64,000 nt of DNA from Mesorhizobium australicum WSM2073 (GCF_000230995.2 NC_019973.1:1240001-1304000); one strand, 5' to 3'. Shown: positions 17,888 to 29,971, numbered from the stretch's first letter. The notes: generated by a model not told the origin, from the letters alone. Numbers and translations are program-made.

Positions 17888-18634
17888 TCAGACGAACCGC
17901 ATCGGCGCGCCGGTCTCGACACGACCCGGCCGGTCGACGGTGCAGTAGACGCCGAGATTGTGGGCGTTGTGGCGGACCAGATTGCGCAGGATGCCCGGAT
18001 CATCGTCGAAACCGTCCTGGGAGATGATGGTGAAGCCGCAGCGGCGGCACGGCTCGGAGATGGTCAGGACGAGGTCGCCGATGGCGAGCTTCTTGCCGAT
18101 CCATTCGGTTTCGGGAAACGAGCCCTCGACCGAGGCCATGTCGACGACGATGTTGGGACGGAAGCGGCGGGGATCGGCGGCTCCCTCCGGATGGAGCGCC
18201 TCCAGCCGTGCCAGCGAGGCCGTGGTCAGGAGATGGATCGGCGCCTTGCGGTAGCGCTCCGCGGTCAGCGGCCCGGCATAGCCGGCCGCGTTCTCCCCGC
18301 GGAACGGCCGGATCGAGGCGCGGAAGCCGAGATACGCCGACACGACGCGGTCGCATTCGGGGCCGGGGGCGGCGAGCCAGTCGCCATCGGGGACGGCGAT
18401 TTCCAGTTCGCTGTCGCGGCTCAGCCGGGTGCGGATGCGCGGCACCTTGTGCCACTTGGCGTCGCGATCCGGCCGGGCGATCTCATTGTCCGAGGCATCG
18501 ACGAGGCCGAACAGGCGGTCGCCCTCGACGCCAACCGGTCCAACCAGGATGGTGTCCCGGCGCTCGCCGGCGAGCGAACTTGCCGGATAGCGCCACAACT
18601 GGGTGACGGTGCCCAATGCCGCGTCTTCCCGCAT
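17888..18634 (-). CDS. MOSC domain-containing protein
   Basis: A 248-residue protein with an N-terminal MOSC_N-like beta domain (VTQLWRYPASSLAGERRD) and a C-terminal MOSC (molybdenum cofactor sulfurase C-terminal) domain. The conserved cysteine region is SEPCRRCGFTIISQDG near residue 198, and RFRPNIVVDM is also typical. Members bind molybdenum cofactor or act as reductases such as the YiiM/mARC type. This one could handle N-hydroxylated substrates, but that is inference. Its ATG overlaps the acs stop codon by one base (TGATG), so it is translated together with acs. The functional link to acetate activation is not obvious. Confidence 0.85.
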   Translation of the reverse strand: MREDAALGTVTQLWRYPASSLAGERRDTILVGPVGVEGDRLFGLVDASDNEIARPDRDAKWHKVPRIRTRLSRDSELEIAVPDGDWLAAPGPECDRVVSAYLGFRASIRPFRGENAAGYAGPLTAERYRKAPIHLLTTASLARLEALHPEGAADPRRFRPNIVVDMASVEGSFPETEWIGKKLAIGDLVLTISEPCRRCGFTIISQDGFDDDPGILRNLVRHNAHNLGVYCTVDRPGRVETGAPMRFV

Positions 18635-20589
18635 CAGCCCTTCTTGTTCTGCCTGTTGGCAACGAGGTCGTCGACCACGGCCGGATCGGCAAGCGTCGAG
18701 GTGTCGCCGAGCGCGGAAAAATCATCCTCGGCGATCTTGCGCAGGATGCGGCGCATGATCTTGCCCGAACGCGTCTTGGGCAGGCCCGGCGCGAACTGGA
18801 TCTTGTCAGGCGTGGCGATTGCGCCGATCTCCTTGCGGACATGGGCGACAAGCTCCTTGCGCAGATCCTCGCTCGGCTGCCCGCCGGCCATCAGGGTGAC
18901 GTAGCAATAGATGCCTTGCCCCTTGATATCATGGGGATAGCCGACGACGGCGGCCTCGGAAACCTTGTCATGGCTGACCAGGGCCGATTCGACCTCGGCC
19001 GTGCCCATGCGGTGGCCGGAGACGTTGATGACGTCGTCGACGCGGCCGGTGATCCAGTAGTAGCCATCGGCGTCGCGGCGGCAGCCGTCACCGGTGAAGT
19101 ATTTTCCTTTGTAGGCGGAGAAATAGGTCTGCACGAAACGGTCGTGATCGCCATAGACGGTGCGCATCTGGCCGGGCCAGGAATCGGTGATGCAGAGGTT
19201 GCCGTCGGCCGCACCGTCCACCACCTTGCCCTCGCTATCGACCAGCTGCGGCTTGATGCCGAAGAAGGGCCGTGTCGCCGAACCCGCCTTGAGGTCGGTG
19301 GCGCCCGGCAGCGGCGTGATCAGGATGCCGCCGGTCTCGGTCTGCCACCATGTATCGACGATCGGGACCCTGCCGTCGCCGACGACGTTGAAATACCACT
19401 CCCAGGCTTCCGGGTTGATCGGCTCGCCGACCGAGCCCAGCACGCGCAGCGACTTGCGAGAGGTCTTCTTCACATGCGCGTCGCCGGCACCCATCAGCGC
19501 GCGCAGCGCCGTCGGCGCGGTGTAGAAGATGTTGACCTTGTGCTTGTCGATGACTTCCCAGAAGCGCGACTGAGAGGGGTAGTTCGGCACGCCTTCGAAC
19601 ATCAGCGTGGTGGCGCCGTTGGCGAGCGGCCCGTAGACGATGTAGCTGTGGCCGGTTACCCAGCCGACATCTGCGGTGCACCAGTAGATGTCGCCGTCAT
19701 GATAGTCGAAGACATATTGGTGCGTCATCGAGACATAGACGAGGTAGCCGGCGGTGGTATGCAGCACGCCTTTCGGCTTGCCGGTCGAGCCCGACGTGTA
19801 GAGGATGAACAGCGGATCCTCCGCCTTCATCTTCTCCGGCTTGCAATCAGACTTAACCGTCGCGACTTCGTCGTGATACCAGACATCGCGTCCCGGCGCC
19901 CAGCCGATCTTGCCGCCGGTGCGGCGCACGACCACAACGGTCTTGACCTTGACATGGTGCTTGGCGGCGATGTCGATCGCCTTGTCGGTGTTTTCCTTGA
20001 GCGGAATAGGTTTGCCGCCGCGCAGACCCTCATCGGCGGTGATGACGAAGGTCGATTCGCAATCGACGATGCGACCGGCCAAGGCGTCCGGCGAAAAGCC
20101 GCCGAAGACGACCGAATGGATAGCGCCGATACGCGTGCAGGCCAGCATCGCGTAGGCCGCCTCCGGGATCATCGGCATGTAGATGGTGACGCGGTCGCCT
20201 TTCTTGACGCCGTGCTTCTTCATCACATTGGCGAGCCGGCAGACGTGCCCGTAGAGTTCGTTGTAGGTGATTTTCTTGTCGTCGTAGGGGTTGTCGCCTT
20301 CCCAGATGATGGCGGTCTGGTCGCCGCGCTTCTTCAGGTGGCGGTCGATGCAATTGTACGAGACATTGGTCTGGCCATCCTCGAACCACTTGATCGAGAC
20401 CTTGCCGTCGAAGGAGGTGTTCTTGACCTTGGAGAAGGGCTTGAACCAGTCGATGCGCTTGCCGTGCTTGCCCCAGAACTTGTCCGGGTTCTTCACGCTG
20501 TCGGCATACCATTTGAGGTAGGTGTCATTGTCGATCAGGGCGTTCTTCTTCCACGCCGGCTGGACGCGATGGACATGAACCTCGGACAT
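18634..20589 (-). CDS. acs: Acetyl-CoA synthetase (AMP-forming)
   Basis: Activates acetate to acetyl-CoA through acetyl-AMP in the cytoplasm. The 651 residues match the family length. The P-loop-like motif is [11 protein letters not shown] near residue 265; [16 protein letters not shown] and [10 protein letters not shown] are acetyl-CoA-synthetase specific. The C-terminal domain has [17 protein letters not shown] and the acetylation-site lysine motif [13 protein letters not shown] near residue 608, so post-translational control by acetylation is likely. The start ATG at 20589 (MSEVHVHRV) is clear. The MOSC gene follows with a one-base overlap. A divergent intergenic region of about 320 bp separates acs from usg. 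Confidence 0.96.
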   Translation of the reverse strand: MSEVHVHRVQPAWKKNALIDNDTYLKWYADSVKNPDKFWGKHGKRIDWFKPFSKVKNTSFDGKVSIKWFEDGQTNVSYNCIDRHLKKRGDQTAIIWEGDNPYDDKKITYNELYGHVCRLANVMKKHGVKKGDRVTIYMPMIPEAAYAMLACTRIGAIHSVVFGGFSPDALAGRIVDCESTFVITADEGLRGGKPIPLKENTDKAIDIAAKHHVKVKTVVVVRRTGGKIGWAPGRDVWYHDEVATVKSDCKPEKMKAEDPLFILYTSGSTGKPKGVLHTTAGYLVYVSMTHQYVFDYHDGDIYWCTADVGWVTGHSYIVYGPLANGATTLMFEGVPNYPSQSRFWEVIDKHKVNIFYTAPTALRALMGAGDAHVKKTSRKSLRVLGSVGEPINPEAWEWYFNVVGDGRVPIVDTWWQTETGGILITPLPGATDLKAGSATRPFFGIKPQLVDSEGKVVDGAADGNLCITDSWPGQMRTVYGDHDRFVQTYFSAYKGKYFTGDGCRRDADGYYWITGRVDDVINVSGHRMGTAEVESALVSHDKVSEAAVVGYPHDIKGQGIYCYVTLMAGGQPSEDLRKELVAHVRKEIGAIATPDKIQFAPGLPKTRSGKIMRRILRKIAEDDFSALGDTSTLADPAVVDDLVANRQNKKG

Positions 20590-20907
20590 TTCTTGGCTTT
20601 CCTCCCGAACCAGTCCGCCGGCTTGAAACGCCCGCGGGATCGCGGCGACGCAGCCGCGAATTCGGCGGCATTATTACCAGTTCCGTCGCGACGGCAACAT
20701 TAGACGTTGGATTCGCGCGGCGGGATGCCGCAGGGGCGCTTTCCGGAACTGTCAGCACTCGACGTGGTTCGCTGCTAACCGCATGTTTTTACCCGAGAAG
20801 TTCCCTTTGAGACCAACAAAAATCAATAGACAGTTAAGTACCGGCGCGCACAATTGGCAGCTGGGAGGAAAGGAGAATCAACCAGGGGACCACCCAAGGG
20901 GACCATA
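20590..20907. other. Divergent intergenic region between acs and usg
   Basis: No gene seen in about 318 bp. The part near 20780-20850 is AT-rich and is the likely promoter zone. A GGAGGAAAGGAG sequence at 20867-20878 has no start codon at a useful distance, so I do not call a leader ORF there. Confidence 0.5.
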
Positions 20908-21180
20908 ATGCGCGACCATCTTGAAATGGACCTGATGCTCAAAGGCTACGGTCTGACCACGGCCAAGATTCTTTATCATTTTCCCGACCACCCGCATCTC
21001 CTGCAGAGCTTCGTCTGGCAGGACTACGACATCGCTCCGAAGTTTCCGGTGCTGATCGGGTTCATCGAATTCTGGAAAGCCAAGCTCGATGGGCCGCTGC
21101 ATTCGGTGCTCTACACGCACCAGAAGCTTATCGCGCCGAATGAATGGCGCAAAGTGGATGGCGAGTTCGTGCTGCATTGA
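20908..21180 (+). CDS. usg: Usg family protein
   Basis: A 90-residue protein beginning MRDHLEMDLMLKGYGLTTAKILYHFPDHPHLLQSF and containing WQDYDIAPKFPVL, which I recognise as the Usg protein family found widely in Rhizobiales. Its biochemical function is unknown; the name is historical. Start ATG at 20908 with AAGGGGACC seven bases upstream; a longer frame to 20854 lacks support. It is followed within about 10 bp by a large inverted repeat. No operon partner is seen. Confidence 0.8.
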   Translation: MRDHLEMDLMLKGYGLTTAKILYHFPDHPHLLQSFVWQDYDIAPKFPVLIGFIEFWKAKLDGPLHSVLYTHQKLIAPNEWRKVDGEFVLH

Positions 21181-21190
21181 GCGGTGATAC

Positions 21191-21373
21191 AGCTGATCTC
21201 CCCCCTTGCGGGGGAGATGCCCGGCAGGGCAGAGGGGGGTGCTGTCCCGGCGACATCTCAGCAATTGTCCATGAGGCCGTTCGCCGCTAGTGGTTCTAGT
21301 CAACGCCGCGTTCCTTCACACCCCTCTCTGTCCTGCCGGACATCTCCCCCGCAAGGGGGGGAGATTGGCAGCT
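21191..21373. repeat. Long inverted repeat (about 52-bp arms) with nested hairpins
   Basis: Arms at 21191-21241 and 21319-21373 match along their length, with one short indel and a few substitutions. Each arm carries its own small palindrome (CTCCCCC, TTGC, GGGGGAG). The central part is about 77 bp and has no ORF. It lies between the 3' ends of usg and a convergent aldo/keto reductase, so it could also terminate both. A partial copy is at 43199-43232. It resembles a MITE-like or mosaic intergenic element. Confidence 0.8.
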
Positions 21374-21389
21374 TCAACGCCAGCGCGGC

Positions 21390-22424
21390 TCAAACCGCCG
21401 GCGGGTTCAGCCGGGCGAAGCCCTCCTGGCGGCGATAGGGGAAGTACGGGTAGGGCGCGGTGACTTCGCTTGCGGCGTCGAGCTTCTTCACCTGCTCCGG
21501 TGTCAGCGCCCAGCCGACGGCGCCAAGGTTTTGGCGCAGCTGCTCCTCGTTGCGAGCGCCGATGATAACGGAGGAAACGGTCGGGCGCCGCAGCAGCCAG
21601 TTGATGGCGATCTGCGGCACGGTCTTGCCGGTTTCCTGCGCCACCGCGTCGAGCTCATCCATGACCCGATAGAGATGCTCGTCCCCGACCGGCGGCCCGA
21701 AATCAGCCGTCTCGTGCAGCCGGCTCTTTTCCGGCAGAGGCTGGCCACGGCGGATCTTGCCGGTCAGGCGGCCCCAGCCGAGCGGGCTCCACACCAGCGC
21801 GCCGACGCCCTGGTCGAGGCCGAGCGGCATCAGCTCCCATTCGTAGTCGCGGCCGAGCAGCGAATAGTAGACCTGATGCGCGGCGTAGCGGGGATAGCCG
21901 TGCTTCTCCGCCAAGCCGAGCGACTTCATCACCTGCCAGCCGGAGAAGTTGGAGGCGCCGACATAGCGCAGCTTGCCGGAGCGAACGAGGTCATCCAGCG
22001 TCGACAGCACTTCCTCGATCGGCGTGCCCGCATCGAAGGCGTGCAGTTGCAGCAGGTCGATATAATCGGTGCCGAGGCGCTTCAGCGCGGCGTCGACCGA
22101 CTTGATCAGCCGCGAGCGCGAGGAGCCGTAGTCGCCCGGCCCTTCGCCCATCGGCAGCGCCGTCTTGGTCGAGATCAGCACCGCGTCGCGACGGCCCTTG
22201 ATCGCTTCGCCGAGCACCTCCTCCGAGGCGCCGTTCGAATAGACGTCCGCCGTGTCGAACAGGTTGACGCCGGCCTCGAGACAGATGTCGATCAGCCGCC
22301 GCGCTTCCTGCGCGTCGCTGTTGCCCCAGGCGCCGAACAGCGGGCCGGAGCCGCCGAAGGTGCCCGCGCCGAATGAAAGCGCCGGGACTTTCAGGCCCGA
22401 TGCGCCGAGACGTCGATAGTCCAT
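21390..22424 (-). CDS. Aldo/keto reductase
   Basis: NADPH-dependent oxidoreductase of 344 residues with the TIM-barrel fold. The catalytic tetrad can be traced: D57 and Y62 in FDTADVYSNG, K87 in ISTKTALPMG, and a histidine in LLQLHAFDAG. The cofactor site near the C-terminus is SSVIIGARNEEQLRQNL. The start at 22424 (MDYRRLGASGLKVPALSFG) has AGGAGC seven bases upstream; the longer open frame that runs into the MFS gene is a shadow. It is 56 bp downstream of the MFS gene on the same strand, probably in one operon. Substrate not determinable. Confidence 0.92.
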   Translation of the reverse strand: MDYRRLGASGLKVPALSFGAGTFGGSGPLFGAWGNSDAQEARRLIDICLEAGVNLFDTADVYSNGASEEVLGEAIKGRRDAVLISTKTALPMGEGPGDYGSSRSRLIKSVDAALKRLGTDYIDLLQLHAFDAGTPIEEVLSTLDDLVRSGKLRYVGASNFSGWQVMKSLGLAEKHGYPRYAAHQVYYSLLGRDYEWELMPLGLDQGVGALVWSPLGWGRLTGKIRRGQPLPEKSRLHETADFGPPVGDEHLYRVMDELDAVAQETGKTVPQIAINWLLRRPTVSSVIIGARNEEQLRQNLGAVGWALTPEQVKKLDAASEVTAPYPYFPYRRQEGFARLNPPAV

Positions 22425-22480
22425 TTTCTTGCTCCTGGTGGTTTGTGAAGAGGTCGAGAGGATTCGGGTGTCGGCTGGCG

Positions 22481-23662
22481 TCACGACCGGACGGAGACAG
22501 GCGCACCTGATGTGGTGCCACCATCGAGGTGCAGCGCCAGTCCAGCCACGGTGAGCGCCGCGAGCGGCAGCAGGGCGGCGACCCAGGTGAGCGAACCCAG
22601 TCCAAGGCCATGGGCGATGACCGCGCCGCCAAGCCAGGCGCCGGCCGCATTGCCGAGATTGAAGGCGGCGATGTTGAACGATGAGGCCAGGCTCTGGCCG
22701 GCGCCTTGCGCCTTTTCCAGCACCCACATCTGCAGCGGCGCCACTGTGGCGAAGGCGGCGGCGCCGAGCAGGCCGACATAGATCACGGCCATGACCTGGC
22801 TGTGAATGGCGAAGCTCATCGTGGCAAGCACCAGCGCCAGCACCACGAGGCTGCCGAGCACCGCCGGCACCAGCCAGCGATCGGCGATCTTGCCGCCGGC
22901 GAGATTGCCGGCGATGAGGCCGCCGCCAAAGACGAGCAGGATCGGCGATACAGCGGCTTCGCTGAAGCCGCTGATCTCGGTGAGCAACGGGGCGATGTAG
23001 GTGAAGACGGCGAAGACGCCGGCATAGCCGAGCACCGTGGTGGCGAGGCCGAGCAGGACGGGCGTGCGGCGCAGAACGGCGAGATCGGCGCGCAGATCGC
23101 TCTTCTCGGGCGCTGCCTGGCCGCGCGGCACCAGGGCGAGGATGACGGCGAAGGCCGCCAGGCCGACGGCGGTCACCGCCCAGAGGGTCGCACGCCAGCC
23201 AAAGGCTTGGCCGAGCCAGGTGCCGAAGGGCACGCCTAGGATGTTGGCGATGGTCAGGCCGGTGAACATCAGCGCGATCGCCGAAGCCTTCCTGTTGGGC
23301 GCGACCAGACCAGTGGCGACGACCGAGCCGACGCCAAAGAAGGTGCCGTGGGCGAAGGCGGTGATGATGCGGGCACCCATCAGCGTCCAGTAATCGGGCG
23401 CCAGCGCACAAGCGAGGTTGCCAATCGTGAAGATCGCCATCAGCGCCAGCAGCACGGTTTTGCGCGGCCAGTTGCCCGTGGCAATGGTCAACAAGGGTGC
23501 ACCGATGACGACACCGAGCGCATAGGCAGAGATCAATTGGCCGGCGGCGGAGATCGACACGCCGAGGTCTTTGCTGACATCGATAAGCAGGCCCATGATG
23601 ACGAATTCGGTAACACCGATGCCAAAAGCACCGGCGGCGAGGGCATAAAGAGCAAGAGGCAT
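22481..23662 (-). CDS. MFS transporter, DHA1 (AraJ/YdhP-like) family
   Basis: A 393-residue, 12-helix major facilitator. The N-terminus MPLALYALAAGAFGIGVTEFVIMGLL and the later LIPALA-like stretch AYALGVVIGAPLL match the AraJ/YdhP branch, which exports drugs or sugars. RKTVLLALM and NRKASAIALMFTGL are the loop motifs of MFS proteins. Start at 23662; longer frames upstream lie in the regulatory gap. It is divergent from a LysR regulator (121 bp gap) and co-directional with the aldo/keto reductase, a common arrangement for a regulated efflux and detoxification unit. Confidence 0.9.
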   Translation of the reverse strand: MPLALYALAAGAFGIGVTEFVIMGLLIDVSKDLGVSISAAGQLISAYALGVVIGAPLLTIATGNWPRKTVLLALMAIFTIGNLACALAPDYWTLMGARIITAFAHGTFFGVGSVVATGLVAPNRKASAIALMFTGLTIANILGVPFGTWLGQAFGWRATLWAVTAVGLAAFAVILALVPRGQAAPEKSDLRADLAVLRRTPVLLGLATTVLGYAGVFAVFTYIAPLLTEISGFSEAAVSPILLVFGGGLIAGNLAGGKIADRWLVPAVLGSLVVLALVLATMSFAIHSQVMAVIYVGLLGAAAFATVAPLQMWVLEKAQGAGQSLASSFNIAAFNLGNAAGAWLGGAVIAHGLGLGSLTWVAALLPLAALTVAGLALHLDGGTTSGAPVSVRS

Positions 23663-23765
23663 GGCGATGGTCCCATCTGTCGGCGAAGGACGCTCAGTCC
23701 GCGCCCCGGCCCTGAAGATCATGATCCGCGATGTTGTGAACCAGACTTGCCCAAGGCACACTTCT

Positions 23766-23782
23766 TGTGAAATAGATTCACA
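23766..23782. promoter_or_regulatory. Candidate LysR-type operator
   Basis: Perfect inverted repeat TGTGAA-N5-TTCACA, which contains the LysR T-N11-A pattern (TGAAATAGATTCA). It ends two bases before the start codon of the LysR gene and lies about 105 bp upstream of the divergent MFS start. The position suits autoregulation and control of the transporter. Inferred from symmetry and context. Confidence 0.5.
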
Positions 23783-23783
23783 G

Positions 23784-24689
23784 ATGGCCAGGCCCGACAT
23801 CAACCGTTCCGGCGAGATCGAAGTCTTCGTGCGCGTCGTCGAGGCGGGTAGTTTTTCGGCCGCGGCGCGGCAGCTGCGGATGACGCCATCGGCGGTGAGC
23901 AAGCTGATAGCACGGCTCGAAACCCGGCTTGGGGCGCGGCTTGTCAGCCGCTCGACGCGCAAGCTCCAGCTCACGCCGGAAGGGACGGCGTTCTACGACA
24001 GCGGCGTGCGCGTGCTCGCCGACATGGACAAGGCCGAGCGTGAAGCCGCGGCGGGAGCCGCGCCGCGCGGCAGGCTGAGAGTTAACAGCTACGTGCCGTT
24101 CGGCCAACACCGGCTGATGGAACTGCTGCCGCGCTTTCTGGAGCGCTATCCCGAAATTTTCGTCGAGGCTGTGCTGACCGACAGCGTGATCGACCTGCTG
24201 GAAGAGCGGGCCGATGTCGCGATCCGCGCCGGGCCGCTGCGCGAATCGAGGCTGGTGGCGCGCAAGCTCGGTCAAAGCCGAATGGTGGTGGTCGCGGCAC
24301 CTTCCTATCTCGAAGCACATGGCACGCCGCGCACGCTGTCCGATCTCGGGCGTCACAACATGCTCGCCTTCAGTTTCGCGCGGCATATCGACGGCTGGCC
24401 TTTTATCGATACGGCAGGCGCGCCGGTGATCACCCCGGTTGTCGGAAACCTGGCATTGACCGATGGCGAGGCGATGCGCCAAACGACCGTCGCCGGGGCC
24501 GGCATCGCCCGACTGGCGCGCTGGCATGTCGAACCCGACATCGCCGCCGGCCGGCTGGTGCCGCTGCTGGAAGATTTCAACCCCGGCGACGAAGAGCCGA
24601 CGCATGCCGTCTATGTCGGCCAGGGCAAACACCTGCCGGCACGTGTGCGGGCCTTTCTCGACTTTCTTGCCGAGACCGTTCGGCTGTAA
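23784..24689 (+). CDS. LysR family transcriptional regulator
   Basis: A 301-residue LysR-type regulator. The winged helix-turn-helix is residues about 6-65 (EIEVFVRVVEAGSFSAAARQLRMTPSAVSKLIARLE), followed by a linker helix and the effector domain starting RGRLRVNSYVPFGQHRLMELLPRFL. It is divergent from the MFS gene and probably controls it and the co-directional aldo/keto reductase. ATG at 23784 (MARPDINRSGEIE) is chosen; upstream in-frame sequence lies in the promoter gap. A GC-rich hairpin lies between it and the convergent second aldo/keto reductase. Ligand unknown. Confidence 0.92.
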   Translation: MARPDINRSGEIEVFVRVVEAGSFSAAARQLRMTPSAVSKLIARLETRLGARLVSRSTRKLQLTPEGTAFYDSGVRVLADMDKAEREAAAGAAPRGRLRVNSYVPFGQHRLMELLPRFLERYPEIFVEAVLTDSVIDLLEERADVAIRAGPLRESRLVARKLGQSRMVVVAAPSYLEAHGTPRTLSDLGRHNMLAFSFARHIDGWPFIDTAGAPVITPVVGNLALTDGEAMRQTTVAGAGIARLARWHVEPDIAAGRLVPLLEDFNPGDEEPTHAVYVGQGKHLPARVRAFLDFLAETVRL

Positions 24690-24694
24690 TCGAA

Positions 24695-24719
24695 GCCGCG
24701 CGTCGACGAGACGCGCGGC
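24695..24719. terminator. GC-rich hairpin between convergent genes
   Basis: GCCGCGCGTC-GACGA-GACGCGCGGC, a perfect 10-bp stem with a 5-nt loop, between the LysR stop (24689) and the stop of the second aldo/keto reductase (24750). There is no T-tract, so it would stop transcription only weakly or protect mRNA 3' ends. Confidence 0.5.
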
Positions 24720-24749
24720 GTTGAAGGACCGACTTGCCAGCGGTACGCG

Positions 24750-25799
24750 CTATGCCTTCGGCACGAAAGGCCCCGGACGACGGCCGGCGCCCTGGCGTTC
24801 GACCATCCAGCCGGGATATTCGGCGGGTAGTGCGCTCACTTCGTCAAGCCTGGCGAGATCGTCGGCATCGAGCTTGAGGCTGGTGGCGGCAAGGTTCTGC
24901 TCGAGCTGGTCCATGCGGCTGGCGCCGATGATCACGCTCATCACGAAAGGCTTGGCCAGGACATAGCCGAGCGCCACGGTCGCGACGCCGACATCATGCT
25001 TCTCGGCGACCTCCCGCATGACGGCGACCGCCGCCCAGGCGCGGTCCTCGTTGACCGGCGGGAAGTTGAAGGACGCGCGGCGGCCCTCGCCATTGCCCGG
25101 CGCGCCGGGCCCATATTTGCCGGACAGCAGCCCGCCAGCCATCGGCGACCACACCATCAGGCCGAGCTTCTCCTCGTTGATCAGCGGCACGATCTCGCGT
25201 TCGAGGTCGCGGCCGGCGATCGAATAATAGGACTGGACGGTCTCGAAGCGGGCAAAGCCCTTGCGGTCGGCGATGCCGAGCGCCTTGGCGATGCGCCAAG
25301 CCTGCCAGTTGGAGACACCGACATAGCGGACCTTGCCGCTGGAGACGAGATCATCAAGTGCCCGCAGCGTCTCGTCGATCGGCGTCACCGCATCGGTGCC
25401 GTGCAACTGATAGAGATCGATATGGTCGAGCTGCAGCCGCTCCAAGCTGGCGTCGACCGAATCCATGATATGGCCGCGCGAGGAGCCGCGCTGGTTTGGT
25501 CCCTCACCCATGGCGCCGTGGACCTTGGTGGCGATGACCACGTTTGACCGGGCAACACCGAGATCCCTAAGCGACTGACCAAGCAGGCGTTCGGACTCGC
25601 CGACGGAATAGACGTCGGCCGTGTCGAAGAAGTTGACGCCGGCGGCGATCGAGCGGCCGACGATCTCGTTGACGCCCTTCTGGTCGAGGCTGGCGATCAG
25701 GCCCCATTGGGCGTTCTGGCCGGCGGCGCCGAAGGTCATGGTGCCGAGGCAAAGTTCGGAGACGAATAGCCCCGTGTTTCCAAGCTGATTGTAACGCAT
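24750..25799 (-). CDS. Aldo/keto reductase (second copy at locus)
   Basis: A 349-residue aldo/keto reductase starting MRYNQLGNTGLFVSELCLGTMTFG. The active-site blocks are FDTADVYSVGESERLLG, VIATKVHGAMGEGPNQRG and IDLYQLHGTDAVTPIDE, and the C-terminal cofactor site is SVIIGASRMDQLEQNL. The overall pattern is that of the YajO/Tas-like branch. It is related to, but not a recent duplicate of, the gene at 21390: indels differ and identity is confined to the family blocks. Single-gene unit, convergent with the LysR gene. Substrate unknown; aldehyde detoxification is typical. Confidence 0.92.
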   Translation of the reverse strand: MRYNQLGNTGLFVSELCLGTMTFGAAGQNAQWGLIASLDQKGVNEIVGRSIAAGVNFFDTADVYSVGESERLLGQSLRDLGVARSNVVIATKVHGAMGEGPNQRGSSRGHIMDSVDASLERLQLDHIDLYQLHGTDAVTPIDETLRALDDLVSSGKVRYVGVSNWQAWRIAKALGIADRKGFARFETVQSYYSIAGRDLEREIVPLINEEKLGLMVWSPMAGGLLSGKYGPGAPGNGEGRRASFNFPPVNEDRAWAAVAVMREVAEKHDVGVATVALGYVLAKPFVMSVIIGASRMDQLEQNLAATSLKLDADDLARLDEVSALPAEYPGWMVERQGAGRRPGPFVPKA

Positions 25800-25927
25800 C
25801 GTGAGACTCCAGGAAGATGTGCGGTGACATCAAGGCAAATAGGAACGGCACGTTTCGTTTCAAGCACTGGTATAATGGTGCTTGTGGATCAGGCCCAGCG
25901 ATATGCACGGCAAGCTGGAAATTCGGA

Positions 25928-26590
25928 CTACCGGCTTCCAAAAATCGCCGAACCGACCCTGACGCTGGTGGCGCCAAAGGCGATCGCGGTCTCGAAGTCG
26001 CCGGACATGCCCATCGACAGTTTGGCGACCCCGGCTTCCTTGCCGAGTTTCTCCAACAAGGCGAAGTGGGGGCCGGGGTTCTCGTCCGCCGGCGGGATGC
26101 ACATCAGGCCTTCGATGCCGAGGCCATGCACTTCCCGGCAGCGTCTGACGAAGGCGACCGCCTCGCTCGGTTCGATCCCGGCTTTCTGCGGTTCGGAACC
26201 GGTGTTCACCTGGACATAGAGTTTTGGCGCACGGCCTTGCCGGACAATTTCCTTGGCGAGCTCCGCGGCGATCTTGTCGCGGTCGACCGTCTCGATGACC
26301 TCGAACAGCGCCACCGCTTCCCTCGCCTTGTTCGACTGCAGCGGGCCGATCAAATGCAGTTCGATGTCGGGGAAAGCTTCCTTCAGGTCAGGCCATTTGC
26401 CTTGCGCTTCCTGCACGCGGTTTTCGCCGAAGACGCGCTGGCCGGCCTCGATCACCGGGCCTATGTCGGCGGCGTCGAAGGTCTTGGAGACCGCCACCAG
26501 CGTCACCGCGCCGGCTTCACGGCCGGCCTCCCGCTCGGCGGCGGCGATCTTCGCCTTGACCGCGAAAAACTGCTGAACGGCGTCGCCCAT
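25928..26590 (-). CDS. YggS/PROSC family PLP-binding protein
   Basis: A 220-residue pyridoxal-phosphate homeostasis protein with a TIM-barrel fold. The PLP lysine is K36 in LVAVSKTF. Other signatures are VFGENRVQEA, HLIGPLQSNKAR, VQVNTGSEPQKAG and the phosphate-binding C-terminus LSMGMSGDFETAIAFGATSVRVGSAIFG. Members buffer PLP and affect amino-acid and keto-acid pools rather than catalysing a known reaction. It is divergent from leuS (about 150 bp between starts) and co-directional with the aldo/keto reductase. Start ATG at 26590 is the only plausible one. Confidence 0.93.
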   Translation of the reverse strand: MGDAVQQFFAVKAKIAAAEREAGREAGAVTLVAVSKTFDAADIGPVIEAGQRVFGENRVQEAQGKWPDLKEAFPDIELHLIGPLQSNKAREAVALFEVIETVDRDKIAAELAKEIVRQGRAPKLYVQVNTGSEPQKAGIEPSEAVAFVRRCREVHGLGIEGLMCIPPADENPGPHFALLEKLGKEAGVAKLSMGMSGDFETAIAFGATSVRVGSAIFGSR

Positions 26591-26742
26591 ATGTAAATCC
26601 CGCTGTTTTGACCCGCGTTTTTGTCAGCCGCGATGCCCATATGGTTGACGGGTTTGCCAAACCATGGTGAACACCCGGACCACATTCATGAACTGCCGGG
26701 CTCTTGCCCGCAGTCCGCATGCTTTTAAGTGAAAAACGTCCC

Positions 26743-29353
<2,611 letters not shown>

Positions 29354-29367
<14 letters not shown>

Positions 29368-29932
29368 TCGGGAAAAGACAGAGCTGGGCCGTCTGCTGCG
29401 CCGCATCGCGCTTGCCGGCCTCGTCGGCTCGCTGGCGCTCATTTCGGCCTGCCAGGTGCGGCCGCTCTATTCGAGCGCGCCGTTGTCGACGGGCTCGACC
29501 GCCAATGCCGAGATGGCATCGATCGCCGTCAAGCCGGTCCGGACGCGCTATGCCCAGCAGGTGCGTAACAATCTGATCTTCGGGTTCGGGCGCGGCGCGG
29601 GCGAGCCCGCCTCGCCGCTTTATTCCCTCGACCTCGGCGTGAGCGAAGGCGTTGAATCCTCGGCGCTGGTACAGAATGGAACCGATCAGGACGAGCCGAC
29701 CGCCGGTTCGGTGACGTTGACCGCGGGCTACACGCTGACCGATGTGAAAACCGGCGCGGTGATCGCCGTCGGCAAGCGGGCGATCACCTCGTCCTTCGAC
29801 AGGCCGCGTCAGGAGTTTGCCTCCTACCGGGCGCAGATCGACGCCGAGAACCGCGCCGCGCGCGAACTGGCTGAAGCCCTGCAGCTGTCGATCGCCCAGG
29901 ATCTGGCCCGGCACGGCAAGGCGGCCAGCTAG
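29354..29932 (+). CDS. lptE: LPS assembly lipoprotein LptE
   Basis: Outer-membrane lipoprotein that plugs LptD and helps insert LPS. It has 192 residues. An N-terminal signal peptide ends in the lipobox LALISAC with lipidated C33, followed by [12 protein letters not shown], the typical alphaproteobacterial LptE start (C-x-x-x-P-L-Y). The mature protein is a small alpha/beta domain ending in a long helix ([32 protein letters not shown]). It starts 14 bases inside the leuS 3' end. In several rhizobia holA (DNA polymerase III delta) follows lptE; here a terminator follows instead. Confidence 0.9.
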
Positions 29933-29948
29933 CGCGTTCGCCGTCTCA

Positions 29949-29971
29949 AAAGAGGGCCGAACGCCCTCTTT
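29949..29971 (+). terminator. Intrinsic terminator after leuS-lptE
   Basis: AAAGAGGGC-CGAAC-GCCCTCTTT, a perfect 9-bp stem followed by a T-containing tail, 17 bp after the lptE stop. Confidence 0.8.

Noticed and set aside
20867..20907. Leader peptide before usg, suggested by GGAGGAAAGGAG
   Set aside because: No start codon lies within a usable distance of that sequence; the next ATG is that of usg with its own AAGGGGACC.
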